Below are positions 16,674 to 24,998 of a stretch of DNA of 64,000 nt, piece by piece. This DNA is from Paenibacillus sp. Soil766 (GTDB taxonomy: Bacteria; Bacillota; Bacilli; Paenibacillales; NBRC-103111). The position numbers and the translations under genes were made by a program. Numbering within the stretch: the stretch's first letter is position 1; each line of letters begins with the position of its first letter. Location of the stretch: positions 145,502 through 209,501 of the forward strand of contig NZ_LMSJ01000003.1 in the NCBI RefSeq assembly GCF_001428105.1. The letters run 5' to 3'. Below the pieces are notes generated by a model. That model made no database searches. It was not told the DNA's origin and worked only from the letters and a program-made list of their open reading frames with translations.

Positions 16674-17639
16674 TTACCAAATACTATGATTCGAAAATTT
16701 CTTAGCCATGCCATTAACAACAATTAGCAAGATCAAATTGATTACCGAATTGAACAATCCGACAGCCGTGGCGAAGCTGTAATTCGCGTTCAGCAGTCCC
16801 ACTTTGTACACATAGGTCGCGATAATCTCGGAATTCACTGTATTCAGTGGATTTTGCAATAAATAAACCTTTTCGAAGCCAATCGCCATGACATTCCCCA
16901 CATTCAAGATAAGGACGACAATAATTGTAGGCAAAATACCAGGCAAATCGACGTGTATAATTTTCTGAAATCGCGATGCACCGTCTACTTTAGCCGCCTC
17001 ATAGAGCGAAGGATCCACGCCTGCTAGAGCAGCTAGGAAAATGACCGAGTAATAACCAGCCGTCTGCCAAATGTCCGACCACACGTAGATCGAGCGAAAC
17101 ATGCTGGGCTCTCCCAGGAAATTAATCGAATCCATGCCGAAATGGTTCATCACGACGTTCACAAAGCCGAGACGAGGCGCCAGAAAGAGCATAATAATGG
17201 ACACCATCACAACGGTAGATATGAAGTAAGGTGCAAAAGAAACCAGCTGAACAAGCTTCTTGAAGCGCTGATTGCGTACTTCATTAATCGCCAGCGCCAA
17301 TAAAATAGGAATCGGAAAACCAACAATCAGCAGATAGCCACTGATAAAAATCGTATTCTTCACTAATGTCCAGAACAGCGGATTTTCAAGAAACATCTGA
17401 AAGTTCTTAAACCCTACCCAGGGACTCCCCCAAATGCCTTTCGTGACATTGTAGTCCTTAAAAGCAAGCACCGCGTTTAATATCGGGTAATACTTAAATA
17501 TGAGGAAATACAAGGCTGGTGGAATGATGAGCAGATACAGCTGCCAATGCTTCTTGAAGCTTCGCGTCGCTGCTTCCATGAAGCCAAGTCGACTGCTTTT
17601 GATCAGCGATCTCTGACTGGTGACTAGTCCTTTATCCAA
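16674..17639 (-). CDS. Carbohydrate ABC permease (LplB-like)
   Basis: About 321 residues with six membrane spans; the first follows a basic N-terminus (FKKHWQLYLLIIPPALYFLIF). The EAA loop is YEAAKVDGASRFQKIIHVDLP. I prefer TTG 17639 as start because AGGGGG stands 7-8 nt before it; the ATG at 17660 has no good ribosome site. It is the first gene of the operon permease-permease-binding protein-SGNH hydrolase. Its promoter region carries a tandem GTACAATTG operator (17,726-17,774) and a cre-like sequence at 17,673-17,686. Confidence 0.92.
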   Translation of the reverse strand: MDKGLVTSQRSLIKSSRLGFMEAATRSFKKHWQLYLLIIPPALYFLIFKYYPILNAVLAFKDYNVTKGIWGSPWVGFKNFQMFLENPLFWTLVKNTIFISGYLLIVGFPIPILLALAINEVRNQRFKKLVQLVSFAPYFISTVVMVSIIMLFLAPRLGFVNVVMNHFGMDSINFLGEPSMFRSIYVWSDIWQTAGYYSVIFLAALAGVDPSLYEAAKVDGASRFQKIIHVDLPGILPTIIVVLILNVGNVMAIGFEKVYLLQNPLNTVNSEIIATYVYKVGLLNANYSFATAVGLFNSVINLILLIVVNGMAKKFSNHSIW

Positions 17640-17694
17640 AACAAAACCCCCTAAGATCATCTGTCTCGTAAATGTTTGCGCTTTCTTGAGCCTT

Positions 17695-17774
17695 ATTCTA
17701 GGGGCTCATCGCCCGTCTTTAAAAGGTACAATTGCGTTATTCCACGTACAATTGGCGGTAATTGGAGGGTACAT
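17695..17774 (-). promoter_or_regulatory. Activator-type operator and -10 box of the sugar ABC operon
   Basis: Two direct copies of GTACAATTG at 17,726 and 17,746 (20-bp period) with a third partial copy GTACAT at 17,769. On the minus strand, exactly 24 nt separate the proximal copy from a TAGAAT -10 box at 17,700-17,695, and the -35 is poor (TTTAAA). The same arrangement recurs before GH95 (23,105-23,183). Direct repeats at about 20 bp beside a poor -35 are typical of AraC-family class II activation. Confidence 0.7.
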
Positions 17775-17904
17775 CTGTCTAGTGATCATCCCCGTTCGCA
17801 CGATGTGGCTGCATTAGTCAGATATTAGACATCTATTTCCAAGTAAGAGTCTGCGATAACGCTCTTTACTCCACATGGGTGTTCTACTCGGGTCGCTGGT
17901 GTTG

Positions 17905-17975
17905 CTGAATTGGCTGGGGTGGCTCGGGTGGCTCGGGTGGCTGGGGTGCCTAGAGTAGCTAGTGTGGCTCGGGTC
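17905..17975. repeat. GGCTCGGGT-type simple repeat
   Basis: Short tandem copies of GGCTCGGGTGGCT-like units in the spacer between the ABC operon and its regulator. No coding potential is supported in 17,790-18,280. Confidence 0.7.
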
Positions 17976-18026
17976 ACTGGAGTATTTCTCTAAGAACTCT
18001 CCCGTTCAAGCCCCCTACTCCTGTCA

Positions 18027-18212
18027 AAAGTGCAAAAGAGCACTTTTCGAATGAGCTCCCCCCTCCGTTATTGGAAATTGATGCAAAAAGGCTTCAATTT
18101 GGAGTGATTTCAGGAGATTATCATGAAAATGTTAAAAAAGGTTGCCTATTTGCACGTATTTACCAATACTAACCATAAATCAGTAAAAAAGGTTGTATTT
18201 TTGCACTTTTGA
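18027..18212. repeat. Degenerate tandem array, period about 51 bp
   Basis: Four related units begin near 18,031, 18,082, 18,133 and 18,184, each with an A-rich core followed by GG (TGCAAAAGAGC, TGCAAAAAGGC, TTAAAAAAGGT, GTAAAAAAGGT). The last two units both end in TTTGCAC. An AAAAGTGC/GCACTTTT hairpin lies in the first. Confidence 0.6.
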
Positions 18213-18279
18213 GAGTCGAGAGAGAGAGAGCGATCGCTCCGCTCCCTCACCCCCACCGCACCCAACCAAAGCCAAAAAA

Positions 18280-18305
18280 AGCTAAGCGCATTAAACCGCT
18301 TAGCT
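18280..18305 (-). terminator. Terminator of the AraC regulator gene
   Basis: AGCTAAGCG/CGCTTAGCT stem with an 8-nt loop, followed on the minus strand by seven T. Confidence 0.85.
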
Positions 18306-18314
18306 CCTTAATCT

Positions 18315-20618
18315 TCATTCCGTCGTAGACTGCCGATACGAACTTGGCGAAACACCGAGCACTCGCTTAAACGCTCTGCGGAAAGAATGCGAACTATTGT
18401 ATCCGACACGGGCAGCGATTTCGTCTACCGTGTACGTATCCCCTTTTAGCAAATTAGCCGCTTGATCCATTCTTACCTGCTCCAAATGATCAGATAAATT
18501 CTTACCCGTTACCTCTTTGAACAGGTTGGAGATATATTTCTCTGGACGCTCCGCCTTTTCTGCCACGCGGTACAAATTAAGATCAGGATCACTGTACATC
18601 TCAGCGATAAACTTCATCACTTGCTCGACGGTTTTATTGTGATGATCGTTCTTTTTATTGGCAATTAGCCCGCATAAGGATGCCATAATGCCATCAATAT
18701 CTTGCCGAATCACATCGATTTCTTCGTTGGCCTGGATGTCTGCAACGCGATTTTTTACCGCTTCGAAAATGTCAGACTCCTGGAATGTTTTCTGATACAG
18801 CAATTTTAGAAACGTTCCTTTCAACTCCCCGACAAGCTGATGCTTCATCTCGATGGACAGTTCACGGTTTTCGATGTTTTGTGCCATGATCGCATGCAGA
18901 ATCCGTCTGGCCTCGTCTAGATCTCCAGCTCTGATCGTACTGATCAGACGCAGTTCAATGTCGAGTGGATAATAGTAGGTGTCACTTTCCAATCTTGCAT
19001 CGGAGAACCACAAGACCCCTTTGCGATTCATGTGCAGGGCATACTCTAACGCCTGAGTAGCTTGCTCGTATGTGTGGCTGACCTCCATTAGGGTGGTAAA
19101 TGGATTTCCCATCGCTGCGATAATCGTAATTTTGTATTCCGTAAATAAAAATTCGGCAAGCTCATTCAGAATTCGCTCAACCTCTTTATTCGCGGTCTCC
19201 GTGTCTTCAGCAGACGTAGCAATTCCTTCAAAAATGACCACAACCCGATCGGCACCGAGATCCGTCATATGGACAAACCACCCAAGATCATGCAGTGTCT
19301 GCTTCATAATCAACCGAGCCGCACTTAACTCGTTGAGAATGTCGACGCTGTCCATACCAGAGTACCCTTTGATTTGCAAAATACCTGTGTAACCCGTATC
19401 CGCTTGTAACCCTGTATTGGCCTGCTCGGCGGCGGCGGAAATCTCTTCCAGCGAGCGGAATTCGCCTGCGATAAGCCTTTTTAAGAAAGCATCTCTAATT
19501 AAAGGAAGCTGCCGATTCAATTCATTTTCGAGACGCTTATTGTTAGAAATCATGTTCGAGATATTGCCCTGCAGAAAGTCATATTCATTGCGTCCAACAG
19601 CTGCATCTTTGCCAAACTGCTCTTTCATCACATTTAGTAATCTATGCATAGGGGTACTATTGCGATAAGCTTGCCACAATCCCACCAACAACCCTACCAC
19701 AAGAGCCGCGCTTGTCACAGACCACGTAATATATTTGATTTTATTCGCATTTTCCATGAGGACATGTCTAGGAATTCCCGCTCGGTATACCCAACCTGTG
19801 GTCTTGGAACGAATGGTAATGACCAAATCGTCGTTATAGAATTGACTCGCCTGCGATTGATTGAAGCTGGCGTCTGCGGCTAACTTGGCAGCGTCCGATT
19901 CATTCCTACCAAGCAGGCTTATCGTATGCCCTTGGGCATCACTGATGTGAGACCAACCGCCGTATTGATCCTTGAGATCCGATAAGACGCTAGAGATGAC
20001 TTTCTCGTCAATGAGAACAACGACGGTAGCGCGTGCGGCTCCATTAAAGCTGTCTAACGGGAGCGATTGTATATACGTAATCACAGAGGTTTGCACACCA
20101 TTCGTGACAAAGGGTTTCAGCGGTATGATTTCCCTGTTGTGCGTTTGCTCTAATAGTGTTCGCTTCCATTCATCTGCGGATAGATCCTTATAGTGAAAGG
20201 ATTGATAATAACGTTCAGGTTGGAAATAGGAAGATGCCGGCGTTAAGAGCACATTATAATTATTTAAGTAGATGTAAAATTGCTGTAAGAAATCATTCGT
20301 CTGGCTAAATGCTTTAATATCATTATTGACCTTCCAAATGCCATACAAATTGACCTTCTCATCCATTCCCTTCTCATTCATAAGAACGCTCAGCTCTTGA
20401 TTCAGAGCTAATTGCCTCGTGAAACCCTCGACCTCAGCGATCCTCCGCTCCAAAATGTCCTGACTCTTCCGAAGTTGTGTCACGTTATTCTCAATGGAAA
20501 CAGATTGCGTCACCGCAATCGCTGTACGGTATGACATATATCCGGCAATGCTCGGAATAACCAAGATTACGATATAGGAGATTAGAAATTTACGGAATAA
20601 CCGTGAGAACTTCGGCAT
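18315..20618 (-). CDS. Membrane-anchored AraC-family regulator (sensor fused to HTH)
   Basis: 767 residues. N-terminal membrane span (about 11-33), a long extracytoplasmic sensor region (about 35-285), a second span (about 300-320: WSVTSAALVVGLLVGL), a cytoplasmic middle region (about 340-640), and a C-terminal pair of AraC helix-turn-helix motifs ending VDEIAARVGYNSSHSFRRAF..GVSPSSYR. This architecture is typical of Paenibacillus one-component regulators next to LplABC-type transporters. Start ATG 20618 follows GGGGG at about 10 nt. It lies between the ABC operon and GH95, both carrying the same tandem operator, so it is the best candidate to bind it. Its own promoter has an extended -10 and a cre box. 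Confidence 0.9.
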   Translation of the reverse strand: MPKFSRLFRKFLISYIVILVIPSIAGYMSYRTAIAVTQSVSIENNVTQLRKSQDILERRIAEVEGFTRQLALNQELSVLMNEKGMDEKVNLYGIWKVNNDIKAFSQTNDFLQQFYIYLNNYNVLLTPASSYFQPERYYQSFHYKDLSADEWKRTLLEQTHNREIIPLKPFVTNGVQTSVITYIQSLPLDSFNGAARATVVVLIDEKVISSVLSDLKDQYGGWSHISDAQGHTISLLGRNESDAAKLAADASFNQSQASQFYNDDLVITIRSKTTGWVYRAGIPRHVLMENANKIKYITWSVTSAALVVGLLVGLWQAYRNSTPMHRLLNVMKEQFGKDAAVGRNEYDFLQGNISNMISNNKRLENELNRQLPLIRDAFLKRLIAGEFRSLEEISAAAEQANTGLQADTGYTGILQIKGYSGMDSVDILNELSAARLIMKQTLHDLGWFVHMTDLGADRVVVIFEGIATSAEDTETANKEVERILNELAEFLFTEYKITIIAAMGNPFTTLMEVSHTYEQATQALEYALHMNRKGVLWFSDARLESDTYYYPLDIELRLISTIRAGDLDEARRILHAIMAQNIENRELSIEMKHQLVGELKGTFLKLLYQKTFQESDIFEAVKNRVADIQANEEIDVIRQDIDGIMASLCGLIANKKNDHHNKTVEQVMKFIAEMYSDPDLNLYRVAEKAERPEKYISNLFKEVTGKNLSDHLEQVRMDQAANLLKGDTYTVDEIAARVGYNSSHSFRRAFKRVLGVSPSSYRQSTTE

Positions 20619-20635
20619 GAACCTTATCCCCCTTT

Positions 20636-20649
20636 TGTAAGCGCTACCT
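20636..20649. promoter_or_regulatory. cre box (CcpA site) in the leader of the AraC regulator
   Basis: TGTAAGCGCTACCT matches the consensus TGWAARCGYTWNCW at every position. It lies just downstream of the predicted start of transcription, a roadblock position, so glucose repression of the regulator is expected. Confidence 0.75.
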
Positions 20650-20661
20650 AAAGTGTGTTTT

Positions 20662-20670
20662 ATTATACCA
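20662..20670 (-). promoter_or_regulatory. Extended -10 promoter of the AraC regulator
   Basis: Minus-strand TGGTATAAT: a consensus -10 with the TGn extension, about 45 nt before the ATG. The -35 region is weak, as often seen with an extended -10. Confidence 0.7.
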
Positions 20671-20744
20671 TGTCGCTTTGCAGATAAACAAAGGAAAGGC
20701 AACTACTTTTATACTGACTGTAGCTGCCTTGGTCTACTCGATAT

Positions 20745-23063
20745 TCAGATAAGTTTCACGCGCAATGTGCTGTCAATGTGGTACGTGCGGCCGAGCTCCA
20801 GAGCAATTTCAATCCTGCAGTCTTGATACCGAAGGAGCAAACGACTTGGCGAAAAAGCTCTTATGACCGCCTCAACCAAATGGCCGTTCGCCCAAGTCAC
20901 ATCTACCTCTGCGTTCCCTTTTGCCCGTAAGCCCGTGACTATCCCCGTGTGCCATTTGGCGGGAAGTGCAGGTAGCAGGTGAATGCCTCCTACGTGGCTT
21001 TGCAGCAGCATCTCTGCAATAGCCGCCGTACCGCCGAAATTACCGTCGATCACAAATATATTCGATTCGGCCCCGGCGATCCCTGCCTTGGAGTAGGTGA
21101 GTAAATTGTTAAAACACAAATGACCGATTAAATGCGAGAGGTGCTTGTAAGCATTCTCGCCATCGTGCAATCTGGCAAAATTCGCCGCATACGCGGCTGC
21201 CGTAAACTCAACGTCCTCTAACATCTCACGTTCCATGCGATTCACCAAGGTTACTCTTGCCGCAGCGCTCAATTCTGGCGTCCCTCCAGGCGTCACCTGA
21301 TTGCCGGGGTATAAACTGAATAGATGAGCAAAATGGCGATGGTCTGGCTGCGCCTCTTCATAGTCTTCCAGCCACTCCTGCAATTGTCCTCTGCGTCCAA
21401 TCATCAACGGCGGCAACATAGCGATGGCTTGTTTCAGCTTCCATTGCAGCTCGACATCCACCATCAAATGCTCTGACGCTTCTAGGCAAAATATAAACAA
21501 ATCGCGAACCAGCACTTGGTCCAGCGTAGCTCCCATGGACAATTGATACTCGTTTCTCTGCGGATCATCCACATAGAAGCTATTCTCAGGTGAATTCGAC
21601 GGGCCTGTCACCAGCCAACCATACTTCGGGTGAACCGTCATATAGTCGAGGAAAAAGGCCGCAGCTTCTTTCAGCACAGGATACGCCGTCTCTGTCAGAA
21701 ACGCCTGATCGAGTCCGAATTCATAGTGCTCGCGAAGATGCGTGGCAATCCATAAGCCTCCCGTTACGTTCAGCCCCCACGATGTTTCCCAGCCAGGTGA
21801 CGCGAATCCCCATGCGTTAGTAAATACGTGAGCAACCCATCCCTCACAGCCATAAAAATGCTGCGCTGCCGCTCTTCCACTCCCCGCTAATTGCGCAATG
21901 AATCGCATTAAGGGAAGGTGGCATTCCGCCAAATTGCCCCCTTCCGTCGGGAAATAATTCATTTGCGTGTTGATATCCAAATGATAATCGCAGCTCCACT
22001 GCATCCGATTGGCTTCCCCATCGTTCCATATTCCTTGGAGATTAAGCGGCAGCGGAGAATCTGCCCTTGACCCGGCGATCGTTAGATAGCGACCATATTG
22101 ATAAAATAAGGTAAACAAGTGCGGATCATCATCCTGCCCCTTGAAGAATAGCTGTATGCGTTCATCCGTCGGTAAACTAGATTGGCTAGTTACGCCTAGA
22201 TCTAGATGAACCCTATCGTACAGTTGCCGATAATCCGCCACGTGACTCGCTCGAAGCCGCTCATACCCCTTGGCTATGGCGTTCTCAATTTGACGTGACG
22301 ATTGCGACTTCCACTCGTCATTATTGCTGCCATAATCCGTGTTCGCAGCCACATAGATAACCACATCATCTGCGTTATCTATCCGAATGTGACCAGCGTC
22401 TGCATCTGCGGTTACGCTGCCGCCACTCGCGATGACTTTCAGCACGCCTTGGCAGCATACACCGCATTCCCCGTTACTATGCATACTTTCCGTTGCTTGC
22501 CCCTCAAAAACAAACGTATTGTTATCGATTAATGTTGCAGAGAAGCGATCTGTTCTTCCGAGAATGCGAAGCGTGAGTGAAATCCCACCAGGCTGATCGC
22601 AAGTTAATCGTGAGGCTACGATTCCGTCCGGATGCGAAGCCCAAACCTCTCTTGTTCGTCTATGCCCGCCAGAGGTGTAGGTTGTCCGCGTACAAGCACG
22701 CTGAAGATCCAGCTCACGAACCAACTCATCGCCTTGATGAGCAAACGTGAGTTGTACATCGCACATCGACATATTCGTGCCGAAATTCCCTTTCTTAGGC
22801 TGCAGTAACTGCTTCGCCAGCTCATCTCCCCGCCTATAATCCCCGGCAAAAAAATGCTCCCGCATGTGATCTAGATCTGTTCTCGTATTGGAATGTCCTA
22901 GAATGGCTTCCGACTTCCCTGACCAATAGGTCAGTTCAGTTAGGCTCCAGGTTTCATGTTCCACACCACCGTAGATCATGGCCCCCAATCTTCCATTTCC
23001 GATAGGCAACCCTTGCGACCAATTCGAAGCTGGACGATTAAACCATATCTTCATTTCATTCAT
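20745..23063 (-). CDS. Glycoside hydrolase family 95 (alpha-L-fucosidase-like)
   Basis: 772 residues. The N-terminal GH95 hallmark is WFNRPASNWSQGLPIGNGRLGAM followed by TYWSGKSE (quoted in part). Later come PLNLQGIWND, WSCDYHLDINTQMNYFP, WGLNVTGGLWI, and the C-terminal LLQSHVGGIHLLPALP..W with a beta-sandwich tail. GH95 enzymes hydrolyse alpha-1,2-fucosides (some act on alpha-galactosides). No signal peptide is seen, so the substrate is probably an imported fucosylated oligosaccharide. GGGGG lies about 10 nt before ATG 23063. The gene is monocistronic or reads into the AraC regulator 126 nt later. Its promoter carries the same operator as the sugar ABC operon. Confidence 0.93.
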   Translation of the reverse strand: MNEMKIWFNRPASNWSQGLPIGNGRLGAMIYGGVEHETWSLTELTYWSGKSEAILGHSNTRTDLDHMREHFFAGDYRRGDELAKQLLQPKKGNFGTNMSMCDVQLTFAHQGDELVRELDLQRACTRTTYTSGGHRRTREVWASHPDGIVASRLTCDQPGGISLTLRILGRTDRFSATLIDNNTFVFEGQATESMHSNGECGVCCQGVLKVIASGGSVTADADAGHIRIDNADDVVIYVAANTDYGSNNDEWKSQSSRQIENAIAKGYERLRASHVADYRQLYDRVHLDLGVTSQSSLPTDERIQLFFKGQDDDPHLFTLFYQYGRYLTIAGSRADSPLPLNLQGIWNDGEANRMQWSCDYHLDINTQMNYFPTEGGNLAECHLPLMRFIAQLAGSGRAAAQHFYGCEGWVAHVFTNAWGFASPGWETSWGLNVTGGLWIATHLREHYEFGLDQAFLTETAYPVLKEAAAFFLDYMTVHPKYGWLVTGPSNSPENSFYVDDPQRNEYQLSMGATLDQVLVRDLFIFCLEASEHLMVDVELQWKLKQAIAMLPPLMIGRRGQLQEWLEDYEEAQPDHRHFAHLFSLYPGNQVTPGGTPELSAAARVTLVNRMEREMLEDVEFTAAAYAANFARLHDGENAYKHLSHLIGHLCFNNLLTYSKAGIAGAESNIFVIDGNFGGTAAIAEMLLQSHVGGIHLLPALPAKWHTGIVTGLRAKGNAEVDVTWANGHLVEAVIRAFSPSRLLLRYQDCRIEIALELGRTYHIDSTLRVKLI

Positions 23064-23104
23064 ACGTGCAATTCCCCCATAATGGTTACGCTTTCTTTAT
23101 GCCC

Positions 23105-23183
23105 ATTGTAGAGGATGCTCCTCCGACATGGATAGGTACAATTGCGGTATCCCACGTACAATTGCCTCAATTGAGTGGTACAT
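23105..23183 (-). promoter_or_regulatory. Activator-type operator and -10 box of GH95
   Basis: GTACAATTG direct copies at 23,136 and 23,156 (20-bp period) and a partial GTACAT at 23,178. A TACAAT -10 box at 23,110-23,105 is 24 nt from the proximal copy, the same distance as at the ABC operon; the -35 (ATCCAT) is very poor. Between the two loci the two-copy core differs at only a few bases. Confidence 0.72.
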
Positions 23184-23313
23184 CTCTCATTTGGGCATCC
23201 AATTTTCCCTCACCATTGCGCGTATCCACCTTCGTATTGCAAAGGAACATTGTGAAACAGCGCTGCTGCATTAAAACAAGCTGTTTCCTTAATTCCAACC
23301 TTTTTTGCGAGTT

Positions 23314-23349
23314 AAAAAGGCATTCACCCCCAGGAGTGAATGCCTTTTA
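23314..23349 (-). terminator. Terminator of the LamG protein gene
   Basis: AAAAGGCATTCAC/GTGAATGCCTTTT stem with an 8-nt loop just after the stop at 23,356. The minus strand continues with TTTTT. Confidence 0.85.
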
Positions 23350-23355
23350 CTTCGT

Positions 23356-24810
23356 CTATTTAATCGTTGCAGGATTACCGCGAATTGTTCCATGTCGACC
23401 ATTACCGGACTCATCATTGGCACCAACGTTGAATGTCCAGTATCCGGCAAGATCCGAATGATTTTGTGTTCCAGCATGGTTGTACATATCTGTTTGGATT
23501 TGAGTTTCTGTTCTGGCCACTGTCCAGAATCTAACTTCTCCAATCTGTCCTTTGAAGTATCGAGCAGCATGATTTGAATTAGCGGTATCTAAGAAATCTA
23601 CGCCAATGGTAATTGGCGACGTATTTTTCTGGTAAGCCACGTTTGGTTGCACTTTATTCAGTACCCCATTGATATATAGCTTTATCGTTCTAGTCGTATC
23701 CTCGTATAAAGCCGCAATATGATACCAAGTATTCAAATTAAGAACAGCACTAGAATCCAGCTCATTCCCATCACTAACCTGAAAATTAATCTTATCATAA
23801 AGGCCGTCATTTAAACGAAGTGTAAAGGAGCTTTGATTTTGCTCTTGATATTTGGACACAAATGCCGCTTTCCATATGTAAGCTTCTGGTTTCACCCACG
23901 CTTCAATCGTGAACGAGGATGAATTATAGGCAGTATTATGCGGAATTTCTACATAGTCTCCACTACCATCAAAATGTAAAGCCTGATACGGTTCTGCCAC
24001 TGGTTGAACAGGTGGAATCACGGGTGCTGCTGCTGTCGCAACAGACACAATATTCGACTCTCCCGCATTCATACCACCTACTACTTTCAATTTAAATTGA
24101 TAAGAAGTGCTAGGTGTAAGTCCGTTTACAATATAAGTAGCTTCATTAACGCTGAGTGATGCTACCGTAATAAACGCATCGTCACTCCCACTCTTCCTAA
24201 GTAAACTCACGCTTTCTGCCCCAACAGGCTGGCTGAACGTTAATGTTGCGTAAGTGGCTGTTGTAGCCGTTTGGACGACACTCAAATCATAGATGGGATT
24301 TACCGCTGCAATCGGCTCAATCTTAGAAAGTAAATAGCCAATCTCGTCTTTAGGAACAAACTCGTTATCCCCATTCATATCCCAATCCTGATGTTCAGGT
24401 AACGCAAAAGCAATTGTCGAGACATCCTCGATTGTGAATACTTCGCTTTGGTGAACAACGATAGGAGGCAACGCGAAATCATACCCTTCATTGCCTAATT
24501 GCACCTTTGCCGTAAGCATATGTACACCATAACTAAGTTGTGGCAATGCAATCTTTATAACCGAATATCCCGCTACACTTTTCGCCATAAGCATCTCTTG
24601 GCCCTCAAATATCTCAATCATTGAACCTATTGGTGCTTGCATGACAACTTCAGTTGGAGAGTTCGTTATAACCGTTTCCTGAGGTGAAATTACAATAGCG
24701 GGTGTAGAAGCACTAGCATGTTCTTCATAACCCAACAAAGCGTATCCGCTGGAAACTAGCAGAACTGCTCCCAGTATCAGTCTAGCAAGTTTTGTCCGTG
24801 TCTGTTTCAT
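23356..24810 (-). CDS. Secreted FN3 / LamG-like jelly-roll protein
   Basis: 484 residues. A signal peptide (LARLILGAVLLVSSGYALL, about residues 8-28) is followed by a beta-rich region. A Ca-binding, dockerin/EF-like loop DMNGDNEFVPKDE sits near residue 145, then an FN3 domain (about 170-265: VSLLRKSGSDDAF, YIVNGLTPSTSYQFKLK). A C-terminal concanavalin-like LamG domain spans about 275-484 (LHFDGSGDYVEIPH, FTIEAWVKPEAY, WYHIAALYEDTTRTIKLYING). No catalytic site is evident; it may bind glycan outside the cell. GGGAGG lies 11-12 nt before ATG. It stands between GH95 and the GH38 cluster, with its own terminator. Confidence 0.8.
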   Translation of the reverse strand: MKQTRTKLARLILGAVLLVSSGYALLGYEEHASASTPAIVISPQETVITNSPTEVVMQAPIGSMIEIFEGQEMLMAKSVAGYSVIKIALPQLSYGVHMLTAKVQLGNEGYDFALPPIVVHQSEVFTIEDVSTIAFALPEHQDWDMNGDNEFVPKDEIGYLLSKIEPIAAVNPIYDLSVVQTATTATYATLTFSQPVGAESVSLLRKSGSDDAFITVASLSVNEATYIVNGLTPSTSYQFKLKVVGGMNAGESNIVSVATAAAPVIPPVQPVAEPYQALHFDGSGDYVEIPHNTAYNSSSFTIEAWVKPEAYIWKAAFVSKYQEQNQSSFTLRLNDGLYDKINFQVSDGNELDSSAVLNLNTWYHIAALYEDTTRTIKLYINGVLNKVQPNVAYQKNTSPITIGVDFLDTANSNHAARYFKGQIGEVRFWTVARTETQIQTDMYNHAGTQNHSDLAGYWTFNVGANDESGNGRHGTIRGNPATIK

Positions 24811-24958
24811 TTGACCAATTTCCTCCCGGTCTGATAGGTGCTCTTATTCATTATGATAACTGTGTTCTCAACAATGTCGACACTAGTATTTTACCAAATG
24901 GAGCAGGCAGCGAATAGAATTTTTTCTACAACTGCTAGATTTCATTTATTAACAAGAA

Positions 24959-24985
24959 AGAGACAGCTGCACGCCAGCTGTCTCT
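24959..24985 (-). terminator. Terminator of the GH38-like operon
   Basis: AGAGACAGCTG/CAGCTGTCTCT stem with a 5-nt loop, followed on the minus strand by TTTCTTGTT. Confidence 0.85.
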
Positions 24986-24998
24986 CACTTCAACCTCT

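Noticed and set aside
23066..23461. 131-residue plus-strand ORF
   Set aside because: Covers the GH95 promoter/operator and the LamG terminator; no domain.
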